A stretch of 64,000 nucleotides of DNA from Legionellaceae bacterium (GTDB taxonomy: Bacteria; Pseudomonadota; Gammaproteobacteria; Legionellales; Legionellaceae): positions 45,795 to 109,794 of the forward strand of contig JAFIFT010000007.1 in the NCBI GenBank assembly GCA_020831865.1, read 5' to 3'. Positions 9,611 through 20,747 of the stretch are shown here, piece by piece; position 1 is the first letter of the stretch; every line of letters starts with the position of its first letter. The position numbers and the translations under genes are program-made. The notes under the pieces are model-generated. The model searched no databases. It worked only from the letters and a program-made list of their open reading frames with translations, and was not told where the DNA came from.

Positions 9611-9719
9611 ATGCAGCAGACGGACGGAAGAAATGTGCCCTGAGCCCCTACGTATTCCGTATCCCGCTGCGGTGGTGAGGATGACGTGGGACTGGCCTAC
9701 GCAGAACGTCCTGTTGCAT
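9611..9719. ncRNA. Candidate structured RNA in the rpmA-obgE gap
   Basis: The gap 9421-9749 holds no recognisable protein gene. Within it, 9611-9622 (ATGCAGCAGACG) can pair with 9707-9719, giving about 12 base pairs with one G-U pair and one bulged C that enclose an 84 nt interior. Inside lie a small TACG/CGTA hairpin (9649-9661), a CCTGAGCC block (9639-9646) and GCGGTGGTGAGGATG (9669-9683). The last two recall motifs of 6S RNA, but the overall architecture does not clearly fit that family. It could also be part of the obgE leader. Strand is inferred as plus from the neighbours but not shown. Confidence 0.3.
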
Positions 9720-9731
9720 AACCCGAGTTAA

Positions 9732-11827
<2,096 letters not shown>

Positions 11828-11831
<4 letters not shown>

Positions 11832-12793
11832 GTTTCAGGTCTCACAATAATGAAGTATTTTTTGGTGATGTGTGGCTTGTCAGGGAAAAATATAATGCCC
11901 CATAGCGAGCGGGGTGGTTTTTGCGCTAAGACATATCGGCCATCAGCCAGGGTTAAGGGCTGGTCTTTCACTTTAATCAGATAGCCATCAGTGAACCAGT
12001 CAAAAACGGTAAAATCGCGCATTAGGCTGGCAGAATGGCGGATATCATTCGGTAAGTCCTGTTCGTTAAACAAGGGATAGGCCTGATGGCCGGTGATGGT
12101 GCTTGTGCCGAGGACAGAAAGCCGCAGTTGCAGTTGCAGCAATTGGCTGTCGGTGCGTGCTATGGCTCGCCAATACAGCGCTGCAGGGGCCTCGGGAACA
12201 ACGCGGATATGCTCGGCATCCGGCCTGTGTTTTTGAAAATAATGGCTGGCCGCAGTCAGTGCCAGGCTGTGTTGTCGTGCGCAAAACGCCATGAACAGAA
12301 GGGCCAAAAAAAGACCAATCACCGCCCCTTTCTTTTGATGATAGATGACGGTAAACGCAATTCCCACCACCAGGGGGGTGGTAAAAAAGGGATCAATGAT
12401 GAAAATCCAGTCCCAACTGATACGTTGTGTACTCCAAGGCCAATACAAGACCGTGCCATAGCTGGTGCAGGCATCGAGCACACCATGGGTCGCATAGCCA
12501 ATGATGGCTGCACAAAGCGTGATCGTCCAGCGTGTCCGAAAATAGGGGAAAAGAACCAGGAAGAGGGCTACCAGCAGGCCTCCTGGAAGAATGAAGGACA
12601 GCGAGTGGGTAAAATGGCGGTGATAGAGCAAGGATAACAAAGGGTCGTGAGTTGAACGGATGACAATGTCCAAATCAGCCGCCATACCGCCCAGCGCGCC
12701 TGCCAGCCAAATTTGATGCGGACGATGTTCGTCATGCCCCAGAATGGTTTGTGCGGCAGCTGCGCCAAGAGCGCCCTGGGTGATGGGATCCAT
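11828..12793 (-). CDS. YdjM-like membrane-bound metal-dependent hydrolase
   Basis: A 321-residue membrane protein of the YdjM/DUF457 family, often annotated as a membrane-bound metal-dependent hydrolase. It starts MDPITQGALGAA, has DLD and a histidine motif HRHFTHSL (about residues 58-65), and HGVLDACTSYGT further on; these His/Asp residues are the presumed metal ligands. About four to five transmembrane helices fill the first 180 residues and a soluble C-terminal domain follows. In E. coli the relative YdjM is under LexA control; no LexA box is evident here. It lies 2 nt after mscS in the same operon. Confidence 0.8.
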
Positions 12794-12795
12794 CG

Positions 12796-13572
12796 CTACC
12801 CCCTATGCAGGGTTAATTGGGGATAGGGTATTTCAATCCCAGCCTCATCAAAACGCGTTTTTATTTTTTCTTGTAACAGACTACGGGTAGAAATCACATT
12901 CGCCCGTTCTACCCAGAGCATATATTTGAGTTGGATACTGGATTCGGCAAAAGAACTGAGGAGTACGGTCGGGGGAGGTTCAGGAAGCACCGTGGTGCAT
13001 TCACGCGCCAGTTCCAGCAGAACCTGACGAGCGGCATCAATATCGTTTTTATAGCTGATGTCAATCAATAAATCGATGCGCCGGGTTGGGAAGTAGCTTA
13101 AATTGGTGATTTCCGACTTGATCATGGTTTCATTGGGAATACGTACGACACGGTTATCCGGAGTTTTGAGCTTTGTTGATAACAAATCAATAGCGTCAAC
13201 CGTACCGCCAATCCCTTTCACTTCAATGAAATCGCCAATGAGGAACGGGCGTTCAAAAATCATGAAAATTCCGCTAATCAGATTAGAGGCGGCAGTTTGC
13301 GAGGCAAAGCTGATAGCAACTGTCAGCACGCCGGCAGCACCTATCAGCACAGTAAGATTAAAACCTAACTGTTGCAGGGCAGAGACCAGAAAACCAAGAA
13401 AAATAGTATAAAAAATCAAACGTCGTACTAAGCTGGCTTGGTGTCGAGAAAAATGCTTCATTGTGTATTTTTCAGCAAATTGCGCAGTGCGTTTGGCAAT
13501 CATCAGGCCCACTACAAACAGCAGGATAGCGTAGAAAATACTCTTAAGAGGCAGAGTCGACAACCATTGCAT
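12796..13572 (-). CDS. Small-conductance mechanosensitive channel (MscS family)
   Basis: A 258-residue MscS-type channel that would open under membrane tension to release solutes during hypo-osmotic shock. There are two to three N-terminal helices, then the pore-lining TM3 region GAAGVLTVAISFASQTAASN followed by GIFMIFERPF and GDFIEVKGIGGTV, the hallmark start of the beta domain. The length is close to E. coli MscS (286). Its 5' end overlaps the upstream HAD/nucleotidyltransferase gene by 29 nt, so it is translated from inside that gene's 3' end. Confidence 0.88.
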   Translation of the reverse strand: MQWLSTLPLKSIFYAILLFVVGLMIAKRTAQFAEKYTMKHFSRHQASLVRRLIFYTIFLGFLVSALQQLGFNLTVLIGAAGVLTVAISFASQTAASNLISGIFMIFERPFLIGDFIEVKGIGGTVDAIDLLSTKLKTPDNRVVRIPNETMIKSEITNLSYFPTRRIDLLIDISYKNDIDAARQVLLELARECTTVLPEPPPTVLLSSFAESSIQLKYMLWVERANVISTRSLLQEKIKTRFDEAGIEIPYPQLTLHRG

Positions 13573-14986
13573 CTCGAACTCCTTGTGTTAGTGCGTTATT
13601 CCGGCTTTGCTGTACCGACTGGACTATTTTGCAGTGAGCCAGAAAATGATTCAAATCTTCCGGCGTGCCCAGCCCCCACATTTCATCAATGGGCCAGGTT
13701 TTGATAGCTTTGCCATCAGCAATCGCCTCATTGTAGACCGGGGCCACATAAAATTCATGATTCACCCGAATGTTTTTGGCTATCATTTGGCGGGCATAGT
13801 GGACATAGTCCGCGCCACGTGACCAATAATATATACCTACAGTGGCCTGATTGGAAATGACTTCTTTTTCTTTGAGCAGCGCTACATTACCGTTATCATC
13901 CAGACGGACATAGCTCCATTTGGGATGACTGCTGTTAAAGGTTAAAATACCACCATCCACGCCCGGCGCATTCATGCTATGGAAAAAAGCACCGCTTTCC
14001 CATTTGATGAATTGATCAGAATTGGCAATCAGCAGGGGAGCCTCATTATCAATATATTCAGCTGCAAGGAGAGTAGAGCAACACGCCCCTTCGGTAATAC
14101 CGTCTGTAATGACTATTTTACAGCCTGGTGCTATCATTTTTAGCATAGACTCCAGATGGTAGTGTTCATAGTGATCGCGCCGCACGATGAAAATAAAGTT
14201 TGCCTTGACATTGAGATTTTCCACCGCCAATTGAATCATCGGTTTTTCACCGATGCTGATAAGCGGTTTGGGGAAACTGTAACCGGCATTGACAAATCGG
14301 CTGCCGGCGCCGGACATGGGAATGATCACGTTCATGCTTTCATCGGTCCAGCAGGCTGATGAAACGGAACGAGTCATGGCCTTATAGATGCGATCGACAG
14401 ACACTTCCGCCGGTGATTTTACCGCACAGAGGTAGGCGCCGGACGCAATCGCCGCTGAGCGGCCCACGTAGGAGTCTTCCACAATGAGCGTTTCTGTCGG
14501 CAGCGCCCGCTCGCGAATCATAGCCTGCCAGAAGATTTCCGGATGGGGCTTGGGCGAACGGACGTCCTCGCAGGAAATAAAGGCATCAACATAGCGCATC
14601 AGACCCATTTTAAGCAGGATGAGCTTAATCGTGTGTCGAATGGAGTTGGAGCACACATAGATTTTTAAACCGTCTTTTTTGAGCTGTTGAAACAAGTGGG
14701 TGATTTGCGGATCTTCACGTAGCACTTCTTCAATAACCTGGAAGGTCAGTTCCTGTTTTTTCTGCCAGATAGTCTCATGGTCAGCCATTTTGAGTCCACG
14801 TTCCGCGCTTAACTTTTCTAATTTTTTGCGTGTGCTTAAGCCGTCAAAGTGCTGAAGATGTTCTTTCTTGCTGATGACAAAACGGGGGTCTATCATTTCC
14901 AGCGCACGGTTTAAAGCGACAAAATGGTGCTCGCGGGATTCAACCAGCACCCCATCCAAGTCAAAAAGGACTAATTTAATACTCAT
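13544..14986 (-). CDS. HAD hydrolase fused to sugar-nucleotidyltransferase-like domain
   Basis: Two enzymes in one 480-residue chain. Residues 1-210 are a HAD phosphatase or mutase with nucleophile motif FDLDGVLVES (D9, D11), a CSNS motif II and motif EDSYVGRSAA. From about residue 218 a nucleotidyltransferase begins with NVIIPMSGAGSRF and KPLISIGEKPMIQ, the NTP-binding loop of sugar-phosphate nucleotidyltransferases; the acidic DQF near residue 340 may bind metal. The fusion suggests activation of a sugar or alditol phosphate for surface glycan assembly. It overlaps licD by 11 nt and mscS by 29 nt. The exact substrate is unknown. Confidence 0.8.
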   Translation of the reverse strand: MSIKLVLFDLDGVLVESREHHFVALNRALEMIDPRFVISKKEHLQHFDGLSTRKKLEKLSAERGLKMADHETIWQKKQELTFQVIEEVLREDPQITHLFQQLKKDGLKIYVCSNSIRHTIKLILLKMGLMRYVDAFISCEDVRSPKPHPEIFWQAMIRERALPTETLIVEDSYVGRSAAIASGAYLCAVKSPAEVSVDRIYKAMTRSVSSACWTDESMNVIIPMSGAGSRFVNAGYSFPKPLISIGEKPMIQLAVENLNVKANFIFIVRRDHYEHYHLESMLKMIAPGCKIVITDGITEGACCSTLLAAEYIDNEAPLLIANSDQFIKWESGAFFHSMNAPGVDGGILTFNSSHPKWSYVRLDDNGNVALLKEKEVISNQATVGIYYWSRGADYVHYARQMIAKNIRVNHEFYVAPVYNEAIADGKAIKTWPIDEMWGLGTPEDLNHFLAHCKIVQSVQQSRNNALTQGVRDAMVVDSAS

Positions 14987-15827
14987 GAGCGCTCTCTTTT
15001 GCTGTTGGTTGTGTTTTCAGGTCCACAATAAGCGACTTGCAATGGCGCATCACTCGCTCGTTTTCGGGTGGTAACTGTTGATAATCACCGTATAACTGGC
15101 TGAGAATCACCTCAACGCGGTTGGCGACGGGACAGGCAAGACCTTCAAAGGGAATACGGCGCAAAGGGTAGATGTCATCCCGGTGCACCCGACTGGAATT
15201 CACACTGTCAAAGCCTATACCCATCCAGGGGCTGTTGAGCGTCGCGGACTGGGCTATGAGGGTATGCAAATGTTTTTCCAGCCTTTGGCGGGCGGTGAAG
15301 TGGCTCAGGCCTTTATAGAGCCAGTAATGATGCCCCGTACGCAAGGTACTGTATTTCGGTTGCAGTAAACGTAATATTTTCTTGGCTCGCCATTTTTTCC
15401 ATTGGCTACGTTTTTCATCCTCATCGAAGGTGTCATATACAAACACATCAATAAAAAGGCCTTGCTGGTATGGCTCGGATTCACGTTCATGATGCTCGAC
15501 AAAGTAGCTGTTTTTGTCGCGAATTTTAAGGGGAACGGCCAGGTTGAAATATCCCCGGTCTGTTTGCGGCGTTTGCAAAAAAAGGGACTCTGGCAGCTGG
15601 CTGGGGGCAATTTTTAAAAATCGCTCATAACTTTCACGCGGCATGGATATATCAAGATCATCATCCCAGGGGATAAAGCCCTGATGGCGCACGGCTCCCA
15701 GTAATGTGCCGCCTTCCAGCCAGTAATCGATACCATTTTCCTGACAAATGTTATCGACGCTTTTCAGCATGTTCAGCATTTTTAATTGTGCCTGGCGCAG
15801 GCGCCCGTCCAACATGGGATTATCCAC
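14976..15827 (-). CDS. LicD family phosphotransferase
   Basis: LicD proteins transfer phosphocholine or other phospho-alcohols from nucleotide-activated donors onto cell-surface polysaccharides. The 283-residue sequence has the family signature: DYWLEGGTLLGAVRHQGFIP followed by WDDDLDISMPRE, with the DDD/D residues expected to bind metal. GTG at 15827 is the annotated start; ATG at 15815, four codons in, is equally possible. It is the first gene of a five-gene minus-strand operon and overlaps the HAD/nucleotidyltransferase gene, which fits a donor-synthesis plus transfer pair. Confidence 0.85.
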   Translation of the reverse strand: MDNPMLDGRLRQAQLKMLNMLKSVDNICQENGIDYWLEGGTLLGAVRHQGFIPWDDDLDISMPRESYERFLKIAPSQLPESLFLQTPQTDRGYFNLAVPLKIRDKNSYFVEHHERESEPYQQGLFIDVFVYDTFDEDEKRSQWKKWRAKKILRLLQPKYSTLRTGHHYWLYKGLSHFTARQRLEKHLHTLIAQSATLNSPWMGIGFDSVNSSRVHRDDIYPLRRIPFEGLACPVANRVEVILSQLYGDYQQLPPENERVMRHCKSLIVDLKTQPTAKESAHEY

Positions 15828-15910
15828 TTAAGTTATCCATTGATTTTGTACGTTTAAAAAAACACATTATAGCGTCCAAAAGGTCGATGGTCTAATCCTC
15901 TGTCGCTTCC

Positions 15911-16054
15911 TCAACTTTCAGTTTTATCGGCTTCGAACCATGCATCGGCATTATCCCATGCTCTGTCGTTGATTGTTCCATCCGTTGCGCGTTCATTACG
16001 CAGGTTATCTGCAAGTATATGACACAAAGCAGCGCCACAGGTGCCGAATGCTTG
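15911..16054 (-). pseudogene. Possible gene remnant (47 codons, no good start)
   Basis: On the minus strand an open stretch of 47 codons reads like real protein, for example HILADNLRNERATDG and AWDNADAWFEAD, but has no ATG and no ribosome site. I do not recognise the family. It may be a decayed gene or chance. It fills most of the 288 nt gap between licD and dapA, whose other clear content is the dapA promoter. Confidence 0.15.
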
Positions 16055-16080
16055 TCAATTTTTATTAGCACGGTTACACT
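16052..16080 (+). promoter_or_regulatory. Sigma-70-type promoter for dapA
   Basis: TTGTCA (16052-16057) and TACACT (16075-16080) are spaced by exactly 17 nt. The predicted start near 16087 gives a leader of only about 30 nt before the dapA ATG, so a lysine riboswitch can be excluded for this promoter. Confidence 0.6.
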
Positions 16081-16115
16081 GATAGCTATTGTTGGTTAAA
16101 ATCATTGAGGTCAGT

Positions 16116-16988
16116 ATGTTTCATGGCAGTATGGTGGCGCTGGTCACCCCAATGTTGCATGGTGAAGTGGATTATCCTCGCCTGGCTGAACTGGTGGAAT
16201 TTCATATTAGTGAAGGAACGAATGCCATTGTCGCTGCTGGAACAACCGGTGAGGCCGGTACGCTGGATCATGCTGAGAAGCTGAAAGTGATCCAGACGGT
16301 TGTCGACCAGGTCAACAACCGTATCCCGGTGATTGCGGGAACAGCCGCGAATGCCACCCGCGATTGTATTGCGCTCACACGTGAGGCTATGGCTATGGGA
16401 GTCCATGCGGCCTTGATTATGACTCCCGCCTATATCAAACCTACCCAGGCCGGTTTACTGGCGCATTACCGCCATATTGCTGAAAGTCTGCCTTTGCCGA
16501 TTATTTTATACAATGTTCCTGGCCGCACCGCCTGTGACATGCTGCCAGAAACTGTAGCGCAGCTTTCCACACATTCCAATATTGTTGGTATCAAGGAGGC
16601 CAGTGGCGATATAGAGCGTCTGCGGGCTATTCTTGAGCAGTGCGGTTCGGCTATGGATGTCTACAGTGGTGATGACCTCAGTGCTGCCGATTGGATACTG
16701 GCCGGAGCCAAAGGCGCTATTTCGGTGACCGCCAATGTGGCACCGAAAATGATGGCCAAACTCTGCGATCTGGCTTTGGATGGGGCACGAGCCGAAACAC
16801 TGGCATTGCAGGAAAAATTATTACCGCTGCACGATGTATTATTTGCGGAGTCAAATCCCATTCCGGTCAAATGGGCGGTGAGTAAATTAGGTTTGATGAG
16901 TGATGAGATTCGTTTACCCTTGTTACCACTGTCTCGAGTGCACCATGCCAGGCTTGAAGCCGTATTAACCTCGTTAAATTTGTTGTAA
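16116..16988 (+). CDS. dapA: 4-hydroxy-tetrahydrodipicolinate synthase
   Basis: DapA condenses pyruvate with aspartate semialdehyde in the first committed step to diaminopimelate and lysine. The 290-residue TIM-barrel protein has [14 protein letters not shown], the tyrosine motif [11 protein letters not shown] and the Schiff-base lysine in [11 protein letters not shown] 16116 follows a GAGG ribosome site; the open frame starts earlier at 16089 but the family begins [13 protein letters not shown] small lipoprotein gene follows, as bamC follows dapA in enterobacteria. Confidence 0.96.
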   Translation: MFHGSMVALVTPMLHGEVDYPRLAELVEFHISEGTNAIVAAGTTGEAGTLDHAEKLKVIQTVVDQVNNRIPVIAGTAANATRDCIALTREAMAMGVHAALIMTPAYIKPTQAGLLAHYRHIAESLPLPIILYNVPGRTACDMLPETVAQLSTHSNIVGIKEASGDIERLRAILEQCGSAMDVYSGDDLSAADWILAGAKGAISVTANVAPKMMAKLCDLALDGARAETLALQEKLLPLHDVLFAESNPIPVKWAVSKLGLMSDEIRLPLLPLSRVHHARLEAVLTSLNLL

Positions 16989-17002
16989 GAGTGAGGATGT
17001 TT

Positions 17003-17227
17003 GTGAACAAATTTGTTGTTTTATCTTTGATGAGTCTGTTTTTGGTGGCATGTCAGTCTAAATATGCGACCAATGGTGAAAGTTTGTACCTGAAAAGCCG
17101 CAATGGCAGGATGCTGGAAGTTCCAGCGCCCTTAAGCAATAGCAATATTAGTTATTTTTATCAATTAGCGTTACAAACGAACCCGAATCCTGAGGTAAGC
17201 ATCGTTCCGCCCACGTTGTCCAGCTGA
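17003..17227 (+). CDS. Small BamC-like outer-membrane lipoprotein
   Basis: A 74-residue lipoprotein precursor with signal VNKFVVLSLMSLFLVAC; the lipobox is LVAC and the lipidated cysteine is near residue 17. The mature part, about 58 residues, contains YLKSRNGRMLEVPAPL and VSIVPP, which resembles the unstructured N-terminal segment of BamC that binds BamD. The two helix-grip domains of full BamC (about 340 aa) are absent. GTG 17003 is chosen because GAGG lies 7 nt upstream; ATG 16997 and GTG 16991 are in frame. Its place right after dapA is that of bamC. Homology is inferred, not certain. Confidence 0.6.
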   Translation: MNKFVVLSLMSLFLVACQSKYATNGESLYLKSRNGRMLEVPAPLSNSNISYFYQLALQTNPNPEVSIVPPTLSS

Positions 17228-17353
17228 CGAAATGGCCATCTCATGATGGAATGAATCTGGGGAATATCCTGCCGGTAGGGATGATAGGGATTGATATGCA
17301 TAGCGTCTTCCCTGCTGAGGAAGAGGAATTTTAATACGCCAAGGTGCTCAAGC

Positions 17354-19129
17354 ATGCAGGATATCTATCTGCTTTTCATTGTCATTTTTTTGACATTGCT
17401 GATGTTCATATGGGGATATTTCCGCTATGACACTGTGGCATTGATGAGTTTACTCTCGCTGGTGCTTTTGGGTATTATCCCTTCGGATCAGGCCTTTAGT
17501 GGTTTTGGAAATCCAGCGGTGATTACCGTGGCTGCGGTGATGGTCATTACAGCCGCCATCGGCCAAACCGGCTTCGTAGAATGGTTATTAAAATTATTTG
17601 AGCCTTTTCTCGAGAATGCGGTGTTACATATTGGTTTAATCTGTCTTGTGGGTGCGGTTCTGTCGGCTTTTATGAATAACGTTGGGGCATTATCCCTAAT
17701 GATGCCCATAGCGATACAAAGCGCGCTTAACGCCAAACTATCTCCTTCCAAAATCCTGATGCCACTATCATTTGCCACCGTTCTGGGGGGAATGACAACG
17801 AAAATTGGTACGCCACCAAACTTACTCATTTCTGCCTACAAAGAACAAGTGACGGGTACTCCCTTTTCGATGTTTGATTTTACACCTGTGGGGCTTTCAG
17901 TGGCCATTGTCAGTTTGCTTTTTCTTGCTGTAGTGGGTTGGCGTCTGGTTCCGGTGCGGCGATCTGCGGACAAATACACAGCAGATATGTATCATATACA
18001 GGATTATACCACTGAGATTACTATCCCGGAGCATTCTCCGGTGGTGGGCATGCAACGTTGCGAGCTGGAGAAATTAATTGAGGGTGACTTTACAATTTTA
18101 GGTTTAATGCGGGGCAGAAAAAAACGGTTGGTGATCGCGCCGCACGAGGAGTTACAGGCCCGTGATATTGTGATTATACAAGCCTCTCATGAAGATTTGA
18201 GTAATTTAATTTCCGCGGGAAAACTGGAGCTTACGCAGGGAGATATTATTTCTCCGGAAAGTTTACTGGGAGAAGAGATTACGACCGGTGAGGCTGTGGT
18301 CACCTTTGGTTCCCGTATGGCCGGCCGCTCCTGGCAACAACAGCGTATTCGTTCCAAACTGGGTTTGAACTTATTGGCTATTGCACGTTCCGGCAGAGCC
18401 TTAAAAAATCGGCTGAATCATGTGAACCTGAATCCAGGCGATGTGGTATTGGTACAGGGAGCGGCAGAGGATTTCCGCGAAAACATTATTAGCCTGGGTT
18501 TGGTGCCATTGGCTGAGCGGGTGATTCACGTTGGTTTTAATCGTAGCACGTTAATTCCTCTCGCTTTGTTTTTGTTGGGTATTATATTGACCAGTACGCA
18601 AATACTGGCGGTTGACGTCGCTTTTGTTCTGGTGGTGATATTGTTGGTCGTGTTTAATCTCATTCCCATGCGCCGTGTCTATCAAAGCATCGACTGGTCG
18701 ATCATTGTGTTATTGGGGGCTTTAATTCCCCTGGGTAATGCTTTAATTAGCACGGGTGCGGCGAAATTAATCGGTGAAACAGTGGTCAGTGTTGCCGGGT
18801 TAAGTTCACCCTTGCTGATTATAGGACTCTTGCTTCTGGTGACCATGACCTTATCGGATATCATGAACAATGCGGCAACGGCGGTCATTATGGCGCCTAT
18901 CGCCGTGACAATCGCCCAATTGATGCATTTAAGTATCGACCCTTTTCTAATGGCCGTTGCGATTGGTGCTTCCTGTTCTTTTTTGACACCAATCAGTCAC
19001 CAAAATAATACCCTGGTCATGGGGCCAGGGGGGTATAAATTTTTTGATTATCTCTGGTTGGGGATCCCTTTGGAGTTCATTGTTTTAGTGACGTCCTTGC
19101 CCCCATTATATTATTTTTGGTTGCGGTAG
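17354..19129 (+). CDS. SLC13/DASS-family permease with RCK_C (TrkA_C) domains
   Basis: A 591-residue inner-membrane transporter. Two membrane blocks (about 1-205 and 395-591) carry the duplicated anion-transporter motifs, AFMNNVGALSLMMPI and MTLSDIMNNAATAVIM, where the SNT/NNA-like turns bind Na+ and anion. Between them lie two cytosolic TrkA_C regulatory domains (about 215-375). Such SLC13 proteins move dicarboxylates or sulfate, coupled to Na+; the substrate here is not determinable. ATG 17354 gives a membrane-initial sequence MQDIYLLF; an upstream TTG at 17291 would add 21 polar residues. Confidence 0.88.
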   Translation: MQDIYLLFIVIFLTLLMFIWGYFRYDTVALMSLLSLVLLGIIPSDQAFSGFGNPAVITVAAVMVITAAIGQTGFVEWLLKLFEPFLENAVLHIGLICLVGAVLSAFMNNVGALSLMMPIAIQSALNAKLSPSKILMPLSFATVLGGMTTKIGTPPNLLISAYKEQVTGTPFSMFDFTPVGLSVAIVSLLFLAVVGWRLVPVRRSADKYTADMYHIQDYTTEITIPEHSPVVGMQRCELEKLIEGDFTILGLMRGRKKRLVIAPHEELQARDIVIIQASHEDLSNLISAGKLELTQGDIISPESLLGEEITTGEAVVTFGSRMAGRSWQQQRIRSKLGLNLLAIARSGRALKNRLNHVNLNPGDVVLVQGAAEDFRENIISLGLVPLAERVIHVGFNRSTLIPLALFLLGIILTSTQILAVDVAFVLVVILLVVFNLIPMRRVYQSIDWSIIVLLGALIPLGNALISTGAAKLIGETVVSVAGLSSPLLIIGLLLLVTMTLSDIMNNAATAVIMAPIAVTIAQLMHLSIDPFLMAVAIGASCSFLTPISHQNNTLVMGPGGYKFFDYLWLGIPLEFIVLVTSLPPLYYFWLR

Positions 19130-19225
19130 CGCGCGCAAAGCCCGCCATGCTGGGCGTTATACTTATTTTTCTTCCCCAGGATTGTTTTGCCTGCGCAGAG
19201 TGGGTATGCTGAAATGAATTGACGG

Positions 19226-20542
19226 ATGACGATGCTTATGGCGGATATCAGCAAAGAACAAGAAATTACCCAATCCCTTTCCCTGCGTATTGTTGAGGCT
19301 CAAAAACACATTCGCATTTTGGATGCGGTGAAATGGGATGAGTCGATCAAAGCTGATTTCTTTGCTCATGGTTGCCAAAAGCAGCCTGCCGTCAACAAAA
19401 GCTATTATCAAAAATACCCTTTGCCCTTTAAATCCAGTGAAAAAAAAGAGGAGTTTCGCGCTATATTGCGGGATGCCCGCAATCAGCTGGGACAGTACTC
19501 ATCGGTAACCCGGCTTTTACGGCGCCGGTGTGAAGAATATATTACTGCGGTCAACATGCTCAATGCCAGAGGTACGGTTTTGTTTAGCGATTTGGCTCAG
19601 GAATTATATGGCAGTCCTGATGATGTCTTTTATGTTGGTGGTCCCAAACTGAGTGAAATGGGCGCGCAATTATTTGGGGTGCTGGATGCCCTGGATATGC
19701 ATCTCCAAACGCAGGCGGATGACAAAACCTATACCCCTGAGCAGGCTCAGTTGCAATTGCAAGAGCGTTTAGCTCGTTTCTTTATTCATCATCCCGGCCG
19801 CGTTACCGTATCGGTCAGTGATGATATGGTAGCGGATGCCGCAGCCGGGGCTGATAAAATTAAATTAAGTCAGCGCGCCATGTTTAGTGAGCGTGATCTG
19901 GCCTATCTGGAGGTGCATGAAGGCTGGGTACACGTCGGTACGACACTGAATGGCATGATGCAACCTTATTGTGCTTTTCTATCCAAGGGTTCGCCGTCTT
20001 GCAGCGTTTTGCAGGAAGGGTTGGCCGTCATTACGGAGGTGTTTACTTTTTCTTCCAATCCGGCTCGGCTGCGCAAGATCACCAATCGCGTCATTGCGCT
20101 CGATATGGTGGAAAATGGAGCCAGCTTTGTGGACGTGTACCGGTATTTTGGTGAATGCGGGTTAAACGCAGAAGACAGCTATAATCATGCGGTACGTATT
20201 TTTCGAGGCTCCACACCAACCGGTGGAGCCTTTACCAAGGATCTATCCTACGCCAAGGGCTTTGTGCAAATTTATAATTTTATTTTATTTGCCATCGCCC
20301 AAAACCGCATTGATATGCTTCCATTGCTGTTTTCCGGTAAAATTGTGTTGGATGATCTGCCCTTATTAGCGGAATTGAAAAAAAATGGGCTGCTGCGTGA
20401 TCCGGCATATATTCCAACGCCCTTTCGTGATTTTTCCGCATTGAGTGCCTGGTTAAGCATGTCGCTATTTTTAAATAAATTTGATATGGAGTTGGTGCAA
20501 AACAATTTTCAATTTTTACTGGCGGGCAGCTCAGTCAAATAA
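19226..20542 (+). CDS. DUF1704 (QEGLA-motif, MATCAP-like) putative metalloprotease
   Basis: A 438-residue cytosolic protein of family DUF1704, often annotated as flavohemoglobin expression-modulating QEGLA motif protein. It has HEGWVH (His231 and His236, with Glu232), an HExxxH zinc motif, and LQEGLAVITE with Glu264 as a plausible third ligand. Animal members (MATCAP/KIAA0895L) are zinc tyrosine carboxypeptidases acting on tubulin, so peptidase activity is a fair expectation; the bacterial substrate is unknown. Three in-frame ATGs (19226, 19232, 19238) compete and none has a strong ribosome site. It stands alone between the SLC13 gene and fdxA. Confidence 0.8.
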   Translation: MTMLMADISKEQEITQSLSLRIVEAQKHIRILDAVKWDESIKADFFAHGCQKQPAVNKSYYQKYPLPFKSSEKKEEFRAILRDARNQLGQYSSVTRLLRRRCEEYITAVNMLNARGTVLFSDLAQELYGSPDDVFYVGGPKLSEMGAQLFGVLDALDMHLQTQADDKTYTPEQAQLQLQERLARFFIHHPGRVTVSVSDDMVADAAAGADKIKLSQRAMFSERDLAYLEVHEGWVHVGTTLNGMMQPYCAFLSKGSPSCSVLQEGLAVITEVFTFSSNPARLRKITNRVIALDMVENGASFVDVYRYFGECGLNAEDSYNHAVRIFRGSTPTGGAFTKDLSYAKGFVQIYNFILFAIAQNRIDMLPLLFSGKIVLDDLPLLAELKKNGLLRDPAYIPTPFRDFSALSAWLSMSLFLNKFDMELVQNNFQFLLAGSSVK

Positions 20543-20651
20543 GCCTGCAGGTTGAGCAGGGCAAAATCATACTTTGCCAATGATTACAAGATTATGACCG
20601 TGTGCTTTTTTGATCGACTGGTTAAATATTAAAATGGTTTTTTAGTTAATA

Positions 20652-20660
20652 TGGTATGAT
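20652..20660 (+). promoter_or_regulatory. Extended -10 promoter candidate for fdxA
   Basis: TGG followed by TATGAT (20655-20660) forms an extended -10 element, which can work without a good -35. No clear -35 lies 16-18 nt upstream. It would give an 80 nt leader before fdxA. The rest of the 205 nt gap is AT-rich with a short GGCAAA/TTTGCC hairpin near 20560-20580. Confidence 0.35.
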
Positions 20661-20747
20661 CTTGCCCTGGGAGATTGGGGGCTAGAGCCCACAACGTATT
20701 TAAGGTAGAATGAGCATGTGTATTGTCTTCCAAACCAAGAGGATGCT

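Noticed and set aside
9611..9719. Naming the rpmA-obgE RNA as 6S RNA (ssrS)
   Set aside because: Only two short blocks resemble 6S; the long closing stem, central bubble and length do not clearly fit, so only a generic structured-RNA call is made.
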